Assembly (NCBI GenBank): GCA_902486425.1
Contig: CABTOK010000009.1
Location: forward strand, 1-64,000
Length of the DNA stretch: 64,000 bases
DNA from: UBA11475 sp902486425
GTDB lineage: Bacteria; Bacillota; Clostridia; Christensenellales; Borkfalkiaceae
Direction of reading: 5' to 3'
The translations under genes were made by a program, and so were the position numbers. Below, piece by piece: positions 1 through 8,888 of this stretch (the first letter of the stretch is position 1; each line of letters begins with the position of its first letter). The notes under the pieces were generated by a model. The model saw only the letters and a program-made list of their open reading frames with translations. It had not been told where the DNA came from and made no database searches.

Positions 1-99
1 ATCACGAAGAGAACGGTCATCTATCGCGGAGAAAATGCAACTCTCGAAAACGGAATCGAATACAGAAATGTCGAAGAGTATTTGAAATCGCTCCGTTGA
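1..99 (+). CDS. C-terminal end of a DUF4143-type AAA ATPase (partial)
   Basis: The window opens inside a reading frame that stops with TGA at 97-99. The visible 32 residues contain VIYRGENATLENGIEYRNVEEYL. The part VIYRG...GIEYRNVEEYL resembles the extreme C-terminus of the AAA ATPases with a DUF4143 domain, nuclease-like proteins common as isolated genes in gut Clostridia, whose role is mostly unknown. Only this tail is visible, so the call rests on a short match. A short terminator-like hairpin follows at 167-190. Confidence 0.5.
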   Translation: MTKRTVIYRGENATLENGIEYRNVEEYLKSLR

Positions 100-166
100 A
101 ATCGCGAAGTGCGTGGTTCAAAAACGGAACGGAAAAAGCGAGAAAACTGAAAAACGAAAATTCAAA

Positions 167-190
167 ACGGCTGATAAAATCAGTTTTTTT
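167..190 (+). terminator. Weak intrinsic terminator after the partial gene
   Basis: A five-base stem (CTGAT, AAA loop, ATCAG) runs directly into seven T residues. The stem is short, but the T tract and its position after the stop codon at 99 fit termination. Confidence 0.45.
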
Positions 191-201
191 GGGCAACGCA
201 G

Positions 202-244
202 ACAAGCAAAAAGAGATAGCTGATCGCTATCTCTTTTTGCTTGT
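202..244. repeat. Perfect 19-bp inverted repeat
   Basis: Positions 202-220 pair perfectly with 226-244 around the five-base loop TGATC. The stem contains an internal T run (CTCTTTTTG) but has no separate T tail, so it is not a typical terminator. It sits in a gene-free stretch (100-794) and is preceded by GGCAACGCAG at 192-201, which recurs at 310-319 before the next structured segment. It may be part of a small structured RNA or a remnant of a mobile element. Confidence 0.6.
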
Positions 245-354
245 ATTCTGATACTGAATAGCTATGCCGTTTAAAGTTCCGCATTGACGTCAGATCGCAC
301 GTAAGATTTTGGCAACGCAGTTGTCAAGCCCTGACAGAGAGGCAGCCATCTACG

Positions 355-416
355 TTGACCGAAATTACTGATTCGGTCAAAAAAGAGTCAAAAACAAGCA
401 TTTTTGGCTCTTTTTT
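355..416. terminator. Nested inverted repeats with strong bidirectional terminator
   Basis: Two structures lie back to back. TTGACCGAA (355-363) pairs with TTCGGTCAA (372-380), and a 16-bp stem pairs 379-394 with 401-416 around CAAGCA, flanked by A6 and T6 so that it could terminate both strands. The overlapping arms (379-380 are used by both) mean the two hairpins compete, as in an attenuator. No product reads through it convincingly. Confidence 0.6.
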
Positions 417-608
417 ATATGTTTTTTTAGCGTTTTTGAGACTTCTTCTGAGGTTAAAATACAAAAGCGAAACGAAATACGGGAGCATCATTTTTCACAT
501 ATTGGGCCAAAGGGAGCGAATAAGAAAAATTACGTTCCTTGCCCGGATAAATGGCATTATAACAAAACAGACTGGCATACGATTGTCGTTTTGTTTGCGA
601 AAATCATA

Positions 609-637
609 TTGATTTCGTCTGTAAAATATGCTATAGT
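609..637 (+). promoter_or_regulatory. Sigma-A promoter for the ABC/FtsX pair
   Basis: TTGATT (609-614), a 17-nt spacer and TATAGT (632-637) lie about 160 nt before the ATPase start. The long leader holds the short inverted elements GGCGG (677-681) and CCGCC (748-752) and could carry regulation, but I recognise no known riboswitch. Confidence 0.5.
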
Positions 638-794
638 AAAAAAAAGGCGTTGATTACAGACCTGAAATTTAACCCGGCGGAGATATATCGCGACAAATAT
701 ATTTACGGTTAAAACCTACAGTATATAAATTAACCGATAATTTTTCGCCGCCACTCTATTACATTTAATTTTTTTGACCATCGAGGAGGATATT

Positions 795-1496
795 ATGAAA
801 GTTTTATCATTGAAAAACGTAAAAAAAGAATATCATACGGGCTCGATCACCGTATCTGCCGTCGACGATGTTTCTTTCGATCTGAACGAAGGCGAATTCG
901 TAGTAATCCTCGGCGCGTCTGGCGCCGGAAAAACTACTCTCCTGAACCTTTTGGGAGGAATGGATACCGCAACGAGCGGCGAAATAGATCTTGACGGAGA
1001 AAACATAACGGCGTTCGGCAAAAAGAAACTTACGGATTACCGCCGTCACGACGTAGGTTTTGTTTTTCAGTTTTATAATCTGATGCCTAACCTTACCGCG
1101 CTTGAAAACGTTGAAATCGCCGTAGAAATATGCGATAACCATCTTGATCCGAAAGAAGTACTCGAATCTGTGGGGCTTGCGGACAGATTGAATAATTTCC
1201 CCGCAGAACTTTCGGGAGGAGAGCAGCAGAGAGTATCCATCGCCCGAGCGATTGCTAAAAACCCAAAGCTGATTTTATGCGACGAACCGACGGGCGCGCT
1301 CGATTACGTCACCGGCAAAAAGATACTGAAACTTTTACAGGATTTATCCCGCGAAAGGAAAAAGCTTGTTATTATCGTAACGCATAACGCCGCGCTTAAA
1401 GATATGGCGGATAAAGTAATAAAGATAAAGAGCGGAAAAATCGAAAGTATCGAAACAAACGATAATCCTAAATCGGTCGAGGAGATAGAATGGTGA
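795..1496 (+). CDS. ABC transporter ATP-binding protein, MacB/LolD type
   Basis: This is the cytoplasmic ATPase of a MacB/FtsX-type ABC system, which in Firmicutes usually exports peptides or antibiotics or acts mechanically on the envelope. All catalytic motifs are present: Walker A (GASGAGKTT), Q-loop (FVFQFYNL), signature (LSGGEQQR), Walker B (LILCDEPTGALD) and H-loop (VTHN). I chose the ATG at 795 because GAGGAGG stands five bases before it; the upstream TTG at 774 overlaps that ribosome site. The stop overlaps the permease start by seven bases (ATGGTGA), so the two are translationally coupled. The substrate is not evident. Confidence 0.93.
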   Translation: MKVLSLKNVKKEYHTGSITVSAVDDVSFDLNEGEFVVILGASGAGKTTLLNLLGGMDTATSGEIDLDGENITAFGKKKLTDYRRHDVGFVFQFYNLMPNLTALENVEIAVEICDNHLDPKEVLESVGLADRLNNFPAELSGGEQQRVSIARAIAKNPKLILCDEPTGALDYVTGKKILKLLQDLSRERKKLVIIVTHNAALKDMADKVIKIKSGKIESIETNDNPKSVEEIEW

Positions 1497-3352
1497 AAAC
1501 GTATTTTAAGACGGTCCGCAGAATGTTCAAAAAACATCTTATACGGCTTCTTTCTCTTATCGGCATCGTCCTTATCTCGGTAGGTTTTATATCGGGTATC
1601 GGATCGCCGACCGATATGATAAAGGACAGTATAGAAAACTATTATAAAAATCGTAACGTAAGCGATTTTATCGTGAAAAGCAAGACGGGAGGTTTTACCG
1701 ACGAGCAGATTTCTGCGGTAATAAACCGTTACGGAGAGAATAACGTCGAATCGGGAATGTCAATAGATATTCAAACAGGCGAAAAGAGATCTCTTCGGTT
1801 ATATTTTCTCGATCTCGGAAACGCAAAAATCAACGAGACAGAACTCGTCGAAGGCGATAGAATAACGGAAGACGATGAAAATTGCGTTTATGCCGAAGTA
1901 AAAGATAACGTAATAAAAGGGTATTCCGTCGGCGATAAAGCGGAAATAGATCTTGCGTCCGCACTTAACTTGCCTTCCGGATATAAAATCAACGTTACGG
2001 TTAAAGGAATAGTTAAAAGTCCGCTGACGTTCGGTAAAGACGGAGAACCGAGTTACAATAATCCTGAAGATACCGAAATTCCGGACAACATGTCCGACAT
2101 AAGCAAACTCGATCTGCTTGAAAATATCTTATATTGTCCGGCGGACGTATGCGCAAGCATGCCGAAAGGCGATTTGTATATAAAAGCCGAAAATCGTAAT
2201 CGATTCAAATCTTTTTCTTCCGGTTACGAAAAATACGTCGAAAAAGAAAAAGCCGAACTTACGCGGATGTTAGGCGATAATATACGCATAATTACGCTTT
2301 ACGATAATTATAGTTTCAAATCTATAATCGCCAGCGCAGATAAGGTACGAGGAATAGGCAATATTTTAATGATAATTTTTATTGCCGTAACGCTTCTCGT
2401 CGTATTGTCGTCCATGATGAGACTTATGGATGAGGAACGTTCACAGATTGCTTGTTTCAAAACTCTCGGATACGGCTCGATATGCATTGTGCTGAGATAC
2501 GTTTTCTTTGCTCTCGTCGCTCTCGCTGTCGGCGGATGCGTCGGCTTTTTTGTCGGATACGGCGTTTCGTGGCTGATATGTTTTGTTTTCGGTTACAGTT
2601 ACGTTATGCCGCCGATATCGGTGGTGGTCAACCCAAGCTATTACTTTTTGTCGCTCGGCGTTATTATAGCGGTAACGCTGATTGCGGTATTCTCTATCGG
2701 TATGAGACTCGCCGGTAACATGCCCGCGGATCTTTTAAGACCGAAACCGCCTAAAAAAGGAAGGAGAATATTACTTGAAAAAATCCCGTTTATCTGGAAA
2801 CGCCTTTCATTTAAGTATAAGTCGTCTATGAGAAACGTTTTCAGATATAAAATGAGGTTTTTTATGATGCTCGTCTCGATAGCGGTATCGACGGGACTGG
2901 TATTTGCGGGGCTTGCTCTTCTCGATATGTGCTTGTTCGGCGACTTCGGCTCGCCTGCTATTATAGGGATAGCGATAGTCGTGGTTGTTTTTGCGGGGCT
3001 TTTGACGGCTGTGGTAATAAATACGCTTACAACGATAAATATAAGCGAAAGAGAAAGAGAAATAGCTACTCTTATGGTGCTTGGTTATCATGACGGGGAA
3101 ATATGCGGTTATATTTATCGCGAAATATACGTCAGCGCGTTTTGCGGAATTCTTCTCGGTTATCCCGTCGGAATAGGACTTGCGACTCTTATATTCCAAA
3201 CGATAGGGTTCGGAACGGTCGGCAACGTAAGTTGGTTTATGTGGCTTCTTGTCCCGATAGTGGTATTTATATTCACGTTACTCGTTACGCTTATGTTAAG
3301 ACCGAAAATCGTAAAAACAAAGATGAACGAAAGCCTGAAAGCGGTAGAATAA
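1490..3352 (+). CDS. FtsX-like ABC permease
   Basis: This 620-residue membrane protein partners the ATPase at 795-1496. After an N-terminal transmembrane helix (about residues 18-38) comes an extracytoplasmic domain of roughly 240 residues, then two FtsX-type blocks of helices beginning near residues 285 and 460. The second block contains the EREIATLMVLGY segment that typically couples FtsX permeases to their ATPase, and the first carries the similar ERSQIACFKTLGY. The duplicated architecture matches FtsX/MacB permeases of Firmicutes. A strong terminator follows at 3424, so the operon has only two genes. Confidence 0.9.
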   Translation: MVKTYFKTVRRMFKKHLIRLLSLIGIVLISVGFISGIGSPTDMIKDSIENYYKNRNVSDFIVKSKTGGFTDEQISAVINRYGENNVESGMSIDIQTGEKRSLRLYFLDLGNAKINETELVEGDRITEDDENCVYAEVKDNVIKGYSVGDKAEIDLASALNLPSGYKINVTVKGIVKSPLTFGKDGEPSYNNPEDTEIPDNMSDISKLDLLENILYCPADVCASMPKGDLYIKAENRNRFKSFSSGYEKYVEKEKAELTRMLGDNIRIITLYDNYSFKSIIASADKVRGIGNILMIIFIAVTLLVVLSSMMRLMDEERSQIACFKTLGYGSICIVLRYVFFALVALAVGGCVGFFVGYGVSWLICFVFGYSYVMPPISVVVNPSYYFLSLGVIIAVTLIAVFSIGMRLAGNMPADLLRPKPPKKGRRILLEKIPFIWKRLSFKYKSSMRNVFRYKMRFFMMLVSIAVSTGLVFAGLALLDMCLFGDFGSPAIIGIAIVVVVFAGLLTAVVINTLTTINISEREREIATLMVLGYHDGEICGYIYREIYVSAFCGILLGYPVGIGLATLIFQTIGFGTVGNVSWFMWLLVPIVVFIFTLLVTLMLRPKIVKTKMNESLKAVE

Positions 3353-3423
3353 TTGAAATCCCGGTAAAATAACCGGCGAATCAGTAGTCCGCGACAGCGG
3401 AATATCCGATTATTGATAATGTT

Positions 3424-3453
3424 AAAGCGGCGGAATATTTTTCCGCCGCTTTT
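3424..3453 (+). terminator. Intrinsic terminator of the ABC/FtsX operon
   Basis: A 12-bp stem (AAAGCGGCGGAA with TTCCGCCGCTTT, loop TATTT) ends in a short T run. The following 220 nt before the next gene hold two copies of ATTGTCGGCA (near 3463 and 3484) and a promoter. Confidence 0.75.
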
Positions 3454-3596
3454 GCGTTGAAAAATTGTCGGCAGGCAGTCGGATTGTCGGCATAATTGAA
3501 GAATTGTGATAAAGAGACTTGCCGAACGATTTATTTATGATTGGAAGTTTTTTTCGGAGACGATTTTTAAGGAATTATTTATTGACCGTTAAAATC

Positions 3597-3625
3597 TTGT
3601 GATTTTTATAAAAAGGTGATAAAAT
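3597..3625 (+). promoter_or_regulatory. Putative promoter of the radical SAM gene
   Basis: TTGTGA (3597-3602), a 17-nt spacer and TAAAAT (3620-3625) lie 55 bases before the start codon. The -35 is poor, the -10 good. Confidence 0.45.
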
Positions 3626-3680
3626 ATTAAAAAAGAAAAAATCGGATTATATTAAAAAATTTATAATCGCAAAGAGAAAA

Positions 3681-4286
3681 ATGAGAGAAAATTTTGTGTA
3701 TCGTTACGGCGATAATTTATATGTGAATCTTACCAACAAGTGCTGCAATTCGTGCGATTTTTGTATCCGCAAAAACGGCGACGGAATCGGCGACAGCGGC
3801 TGCTTATGGCTCGACCGCGAACCTGCCGCGAAGGAATGTATAGATCTGATCGAGAAATTTTTACATGAAGAAAAAGGCTTTAACGAAGTCGTTTTCTGCG
3901 GTTACGGCGAACCGACCTATTGCCTTGACAATATGATAAAGATCGCCGATTACGTTCATTCTGTCGGTAAAAAAACAAGACTCAACACTAACGGACTCGG
4001 GAGCCTTATTAACGATAAGGACGTTGCAAAAGAGCTTAAAGGAAAGCTCGACGTGGTTTCGGTTTCGCTTAACGCCGATAACGAAGTATCTTACGATAAA
4101 ATCTGCCACAGCGTTTACGGCTCGGCGGCTTTTGAAGAAATGCTTAAATTTGCTAAAGAGTGTAAAACTCTCGGCATAAATACCGTATTAAGCATAGTTG
4201 CCGTTCCCGGAGTTGATATTGAAAAATGTAAGGAACTATCTGAGAGAATAGGCGTGCCTTTAAGAGTGCGAGAATATATTAAATAA
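3681..4286 (+). CDS. TatD-linked radical SAM protein (TIGR04038-like)
   Basis: A compact radical SAM enzyme of 201 residues. Near residue 22 the segment NKCCNSCDFC provides the CX3CX2C cluster that binds the 4Fe-4S centre and SAM; GYGEP (about residues 75-79) and the TNG segment are further radical SAM core motifs. The sequence is typical of the small radical SAM proteins found next to or fused with TatD nucleases; here no tatD is adjacent. The substrate is unknown. The ribosome site is weak (AAAGAG). The gene stands alone between terminators and the surface-protein gene. Confidence 0.8.
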   Translation: MRENFVYRYGDNLYVNLTNKCCNSCDFCIRKNGDGIGDSGCLWLDREPAAKECIDLIEKFLHEEKGFNEVVFCGYGEPTYCLDNMIKIADYVHSVGKKTRLNTNGLGSLINDKDVAKELKGKLDVVSVSLNADNEVSYDKICHSVYGSAAFEEMLKFAKECKTLGINTVLSIVAVPGVDIEKCKELSERIGVPLRVREYIK

Positions 4287-4313
4287 AAGCATTAACCAAA
4301 GAAAAACAAAAAT

Positions 4314-4339
4314 ACATACGTTATATAACATTTGTTACG
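4314..4339 (+). repeat. Imperfect palindromic element, copy 1
   Basis: ACATACGTTATATAACATTTGTT surrounds the perfect palindrome GTTATATAAC. Closely related copies occur at 32697-32721 (minus orientation) and 32784-32809 (plus). Each lies in an AT-rich intergenic gap. It may be a shared operator or a dispersed repeat. Confidence 0.45.
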
Positions 4340-4404
4340 TAAAATAAAAGCAAAAACTTGTTAAATATAAGGATAAATCCGAAACACATCAAGAGGGTGT
4401 ATAT

Positions 4405-7284
4405 ATGAAGAAGTTTATAAAAGGAGCGTTATATTTCATCTGTGCGTTCTCGTTTATAATATCGGCGGTAACTCTTATTGTACCGAAGACGGGAGGTAAG
4501 ACCGCTTACGCAGCGGACGTTACGCCTTCTGCCGCTAAAACTTATTACGGGGATCAGCTTCCCGCAAAGTCGTCCACCGGCGAGCAGAGCGGCGAACAGA
4601 AATTCTATAATGCTTTTAAGAGCATGAGCGACAAAGGACTTGCAGGCAACTCCAAGTCGACTTTCGAAAAGGGCGAGAGATACGATCTTGTAGCGAACAA
4701 CGTCGTAACAAAAGACAGAATAATGTCGTTTGCGAACGGCAGCAATCTTTTACTCAAAGAATTCGCTGCGGCAAAAGACGCGTTCTTTATGGATAATCCG
4801 CAGCTATTTTACGTAGACGCCGATAAGATAAACTTAAGTATGTCGCTGTACGGAGGCGAGTATCGTGCTTATATAGATGCGGGTAATAACGAGACGTACT
4901 TTACCGACGGCTTTACTTCGGAAAACTTAAATGACGAAATTTCGAAGTTCGAAAACAAAGTTTCGGAAGTTAGAAAAGAAATAGAGAATAAATTAAAAGA
5001 AGCGGCAAAAGACTCCGATTCGTCTTCGGGCGATCCCGCGACGCAGGCGGCTTATACGGTTCATCTTGCGGTTGAAAAAATTGCCGAAATAGCGAAATAC
5101 GCTTTATCTGACGAATATAAAAATCTTTCCGCCGAAGAACTCGGCATGCCGACGATAAGAACTGCTTACGGCGTATTCGGAAAAGGTTATGCGGTATGCG
5201 ACGGCTATGCGAAGGCTTTCAAATACCTTATAAACAAGCTCGGTTTGCGTTGCGTCGAAATCGTCGGAAATTATTACGATGAAGGCAATCCGCAGCCGCA
5301 TGCCTGGAACGCCGTTTATATTCTCGGCAAATGGTATCATGTCGATCCGACGTTCGCAGCTTCGCATAAAGACAAAACGCCTTATATATTGTTCGGCAAA
5401 AGCTCGATGAATAATTACGAGCCGACGGGCAAAATATCCGATTGCGGAACGGTATTTTCGTATCAGAATATTCAGAAGAACATGGACGAAAACGACTTTG
5501 CCGCGAACGGCGTTAACGACGGACTCAACGTTTATGTAAACGAAGAGAATACCGCGATAAAGTATTCTTATACGAAATTCGACGCTGAATCGGGCAAATA
5601 CGTTACATATAATAATTCTTCCGAAATGCAGGAATACGGCTTATATCTCGTCGTAAGGCACGAAATTCCGGATAATTCGGCTGAATATCTCGGAGATTAT
5701 TGGTGTTACTACGGGGACGAAGACGGGGAATTTCCTTTTGCGAATTACAAGTTCGCACAGTTTGCGGTGACGACGCAGGCACCCGATAATACCGAAACCG
5801 GTAATAAATATGCGTCTTATAACAAAGGATCTTTCGCCGAATCGGAAATAGTAGTAGAAAGCGGACTTATCGTAAACGAAAATTACGATCCGTCTTCGGT
5901 AAGACCTGCGGGAACCGTTTACGTCGGCGGACAGCTCGTAACAACTCATTTATCTGCCGAAAACTCTTATACGATCGAAATGAGATATAATTCGGCGCTT
6001 AAAAAGAAGGATGACGGAACCCCCGTCGGCATATATGTTTACAGCACGAAATCGAATAATTTAAGCGAATACGTTACCGTTTCAGAAGTGAAGCTCGTTT
6101 TTTCTTCGGGAGAGAACGGAAAAACCGATACCGTAATGTTTGAATTTACACCGAGCAAAATGTACGAACACGATTCGATAGATTATAACTTTTTGCCGAC
6201 GAACGTCGTTGCAGCTCTCGATAACGGCGAAAACGGCGGCGAACCGAAAGCGGTAAGCCTTAGCTTCAATCGTCCGTGGCAGGTTTGCAGTAAAGTATAC
6301 CCTGACGGCAGACTTTACGTTAACTCTTACGGCAATCCTACGCTTATAGATTCTTCCGATCTGAGCCTTAACGGTTTTACGATTAACGGCGAACAGATTG
6401 CGGAAGCAGAAAGAAGTCAGCTCGTTCTCGTCGCGACAAAGCCCGGCGCAGGCGACGAAGCGGATATGAACTCTTCTTCAAAAGAGCTTATAAAAAAGAA
6501 ATCGGAAAATGCCGAAATTTTATCGTCCGCAACGTACGAAATAAACCTTAATATCTGCGGCGGTCTCGTCCGCATACCGGAACATTCTTACGTCAAAGTG
6601 GCTTTCGGCTTCCCCGAAGGTTACAGTGCAAAAGACGCGGGCGTTACCTTCAAGGTTTATCACTTCAAACGCGGCTCGGACGGCAGAATAGATAAAACCA
6701 AGACGGAAGAAATCGAGTGCGTGGTAACGGAATACGGCATCGTCGTTACACTTAACGACTTCAGTCCGTTTGAAATAGTTGCGGTTAAAAATCTCGAGAC
6801 TTCTGAAAAGAACGTCTGTGTAAGAAACGTTTCGGGCGGTGAGCTCAAAGCGTATAAAAAGAATTCTTCGGGAGAAGAAATCGAAGTGTTCGGTATAGTT
6901 TCGCTCGTACAGGGTGAGACTTTAAGGTACAAAATTACTCCCGATGCCGGCTTGAAAACCAACTACGTACTCGTCAACAAGACCGAAAAAACGCTTGAAA
7001 ACGGCGAAGTAATTCTTACTTACGACGAACTTGAAAGTAATAACGAAGTAGTGATAGGGTTTATAAGAGAAGATAAATTCGCTCACGAAGACGGTGCGGT
7101 AAGCCTTGAAAAATCGTTTGTGATAAACGAAGGAAAGACAGGCGTAATAGAAAAGGACAAAGTAAGCGTAGCTCTTATTATAGTAGTCGTGTCGCTTTCG
7201 ATTCTTCTTATTGCGAGCATAACGTTCTCGATTCTGCTGTTAAAAAGCAGCGCAAGACTTTCAAACCGCAGAAGAGAAAAATAA
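4405..7284 (+). CDS. Secreted, membrane-anchored transglutaminase-like surface protein
   Basis: This 959-residue protein starts with a signal peptide (hydrophobic residues 10-30, likely cut after AYA) and ends with a transmembrane helix (about 924-946) followed by a basic tail (SNRRREK), so most of it faces outward. Residues about 250-330 form a transglutaminase/protease-like core with Cys265 (YAVCDGYA), His299 (QPHAWN) and Asp314 (YHVDPT) as the expected triad. Such domains cleave or crosslink proteins or peptides at the cell surface. The rest (about 370-910) is long, rich in beta-type sequence and unfamiliar to me. The gene is monocistronic, with a terminator at 7312. Confidence 0.8.
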   Translation: MKKFIKGALYFICAFSFIISAVTLIVPKTGGKTAYAADVTPSAAKTYYGDQLPAKSSTGEQSGEQKFYNAFKSMSDKGLAGNSKSTFEKGERYDLVANNVVTKDRIMSFANGSNLLLKEFAAAKDAFFMDNPQLFYVDADKINLSMSLYGGEYRAYIDAGNNETYFTDGFTSENLNDEISKFENKVSEVRKEIENKLKEAAKDSDSSSGDPATQAAYTVHLAVEKIAEIAKYALSDEYKNLSAEELGMPTIRTAYGVFGKGYAVCDGYAKAFKYLINKLGLRCVEIVGNYYDEGNPQPHAWNAVYILGKWYHVDPTFAASHKDKTPYILFGKSSMNNYEPTGKISDCGTVFSYQNIQKNMDENDFAANGVNDGLNVYVNEENTAIKYSYTKFDAESGKYVTYNNSSEMQEYGLYLVVRHEIPDNSAEYLGDYWCYYGDEDGEFPFANYKFAQFAVTTQAPDNTETGNKYASYNKGSFAESEIVVESGLIVNENYDPSSVRPAGTVYVGGQLVTTHLSAENSYTIEMRYNSALKKKDDGTPVGIYVYSTKSNNLSEYVTVSEVKLVFSSGENGKTDTVMFEFTPSKMYEHDSIDYNFLPTNVVAALDNGENGGEPKAVSLSFNRPWQVCSKVYPDGRLYVNSYGNPTLIDSSDLSLNGFTINGEQIAEAERSQLVLVATKPGAGDEADMNSSSKELIKKKSENAEILSSATYEINLNICGGLVRIPEHSYVKVAFGFPEGYSAKDAGVTFKVYHFKRGSDGRIDKTKTEEIECVVTEYGIVVTLNDFSPFEIVAVKNLETSEKNVCVRNVSGGELKAYKKNSSGEEIEVFGIVSLVQGETLRYKITPDAGLKTNYVLVNKTEKTLENGEVILTYDELESNNEVVIGFIREDKFAHEDGAVSLEKSFVINEGKTGVIEKDKVSVALIIVVVSLSILLIASITFSILLLKSSARLSNRRREK

Positions 7285-7311
7285 ATATAAATAATAATTT
7301 GAACTTAAACA

Positions 7312-7338
7312 AAAAGCCGCTTAAAAAGCGGTTTTTTT
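7312..7338 (+). terminator. Intrinsic terminator after the surface protein
   Basis: An eight-pair stem (AAGCCGCT with AGCGGTTT, one G-U) ends in seven T residues, 28 bases after the stop. The next 160 nt are AT-rich without features until the fucO promoter. Confidence 0.75.
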
Positions 7339-7502
7339 GCGGTTTTTATTTAATAGAAAATTTATATCGTCTTTAATTTTTAATTATGTTTCCGGCAAAC
7401 AGAACGTTTTACGATATTAAAAATATTTATCGCCGTTTTTCGTTTATTCTTCTGTTCTGAAGTTTCGGGCCGGTTTTTTCGGAACGGAATTAAAAATTGG
7501 TA

Positions 7503-7531
7503 TTGACAGAGAGACGTTTGGGTGCTATATT
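7503..7531 (+). promoter_or_regulatory. Sigma-A promoter of fucO
   Basis: A perfect TTGACA (7503-7508), a 17-nt spacer and TATATT (7526-7531) lie 65 bases before the fucO start codon. A ribosome site (AAAAGGGG) precedes the ATG. Confidence 0.8.
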
Positions 7532-7596
7532 AAAGAAGAGGCGTATAAAACCGCCTTATTAGTCAATAATTAAAATAATATATAAAAGGGGAAATT

Positions 7597-8745
7597 ATGG
7601 CTAACAGATTTATCTTAAACGAAACAAGTTACCATGGCAAAGGCGCGGTTAAAGAAATCGCTGCCGAAATAAAGGGAAGAGGCTTCAAAAAGGCGTTCGT
7701 CTGCTCCGATCCCGATCTTTTAAGATTCGGCGTTACCAAAAAAGTAACGGACGTTCTTGACGAAAACAAGATCGTTTACGAAGTTTACAGCGAGATAAAG
7801 CCCAATCCTACGATCGAAAACGTAAAACACGGCGTTTCGGCATATAAAAAGAGCGGCGCAGACTGCATTATAGCGATCGGCGGCGGATCTTCGATGGATA
7901 CTGCGAAAGCTATAGGCATAATCATAAACAATCCGTCCTTCAAGGACGTAAGATCGCTCGAAGGCGTTTCCGCTACAAAGCATAAAAGCGTGCCGATAAT
8001 AGCCGTTCCGACGACCGCCGGCACCGCTGCCGAAGTCACCATAAACTACGTAATAACAGACGTCGAAAAGAAACGCAAGTTCGTCTGCGTGGACGCAAAA
8101 GATATACCCGTTGTCGCCGTAGTCGATCCGGATATGATGAGTTCTATGCCGAAGGGACTTACCGCAGCGACGGGCATGGACGCACTTACTCACGCTATTG
8201 AGGGATATATAACCAAGGGTGCGTGGGAACTTTCGGACATGTTCCACATTAAGGCTATCGAAATTATCGCAAGATCGTTACGGGCAGCCGTAGAAGGCAC
8301 TCCCGAAGGCCGCGAGGGCATGGCTCTCGGTCAGTACGTTGCCGGAATGGGATTTTCGAACGTGGGACTCGGGGTGGATCACTCGATGGCTCACACGCTC
8401 TCCGCATACTATGATACGCCGCACGGCAAAGCTTGCGCGATACTTCTTCCGACGGTAATGGAATATAACGCCGGATACACGGGAACAAAGTACCGCGATA
8501 TAGCCGTCGCGATGGGAGTAAAGGGCGTTGAGAACATGTCGCAGGAGGAATACAGAAAAGCCGCGGTGGACGCCGTAAGAAAACTTTCGGAAGACGTGGG
8601 CATACCGACTACTCTTAAAGGAATAGTAAAGGAAGAAGATATACCTGCGCTTGCGGAATCAGCTTATGCCGACGCGTGCCGTCCCGGCAACCCGAGAGAG
8701 ACTTCTGTCGAAGATATAATTAAGCTTTACAAATCGCTTATGTGA
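7597..8745 (+). CDS. fucO: Lactaldehyde reductase / 1,2-propanediol oxidoreductase
   Basis: An iron-dependent group III alcohol dehydrogenase of 382 residues, the same length as E. coli FucO and alike along its full length (MANRFILNETSYHGKGAV at the start, VPTTAGTAAEVTINYVITD, MALGQYVAGMGFSNVGLG). FucO reduces L-lactaldehyde to 1,2-propanediol with NADH during anaerobic fucose or rhamnose use. Metal ligands are visible as DALTH (Asp/His), H in VDHSMAH and H in DTPHG, with FucO spacing; GGGSSMD is the nucleotide motif. No fucose or rhamnose genes are adjacent, so it may act as a general alcohol dehydrogenase. It has its own promoter and terminator. Confidence 0.9.
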   Translation: MANRFILNETSYHGKGAVKEIAAEIKGRGFKKAFVCSDPDLLRFGVTKKVTDVLDENKIVYEVYSEIKPNPTIENVKHGVSAYKKSGADCIIAIGGGSSMDTAKAIGIIINNPSFKDVRSLEGVSATKHKSVPIIAVPTTAGTAAEVTINYVITDVEKKRKFVCVDAKDIPVVAVVDPDMMSSMPKGLTAATGMDALTHAIEGYITKGAWELSDMFHIKAIEIIARSLRAAVEGTPEGREGMALGQYVAGMGFSNVGLGVDHSMAHTLSAYYDTPHGKACAILLPTVMEYNAGYTGTKYRDIAVAMGVKGVENMSQEEYRKAAVDAVRKLSEDVGIPTTLKGIVKEEDIPALAESAYADACRPGNPRETSVEDIIKLYKSLM

Positions 8746-8789
8746 TTGCGGGTTATAGTCCGGATATATATATAAAATAATTTTTACCG

Positions 8790-8824
8790 ATAAAAACGGC
8801 TTGCGTATGCGAGCCGTTTTTATA
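8790..8824. terminator. Bidirectional terminator between fucO and gerC
   Basis: A 14-bp stem pairs TAAAAACGGCTTGC with GCGAGCCGTTTTTA around a short loop, with A and T runs on its flanks. It serves fucO on the plus strand and the converging ger operon on the minus strand. Confidence 0.8.
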
Positions 8825-8888
8825 GTTCTGATTTTGTTTTTTCTTATTTTGTTGTTTTTTTGTCCTTTTCCTGATTTTTCGCTGCTTT

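Noticed and set aside
355..612. 85-codon open frame on the plus strand
   Set aside because: It runs straight through a 16-bp terminator hairpin, has no ribosome site, and its Phe/Leu-rich start is the translation of T tracts.
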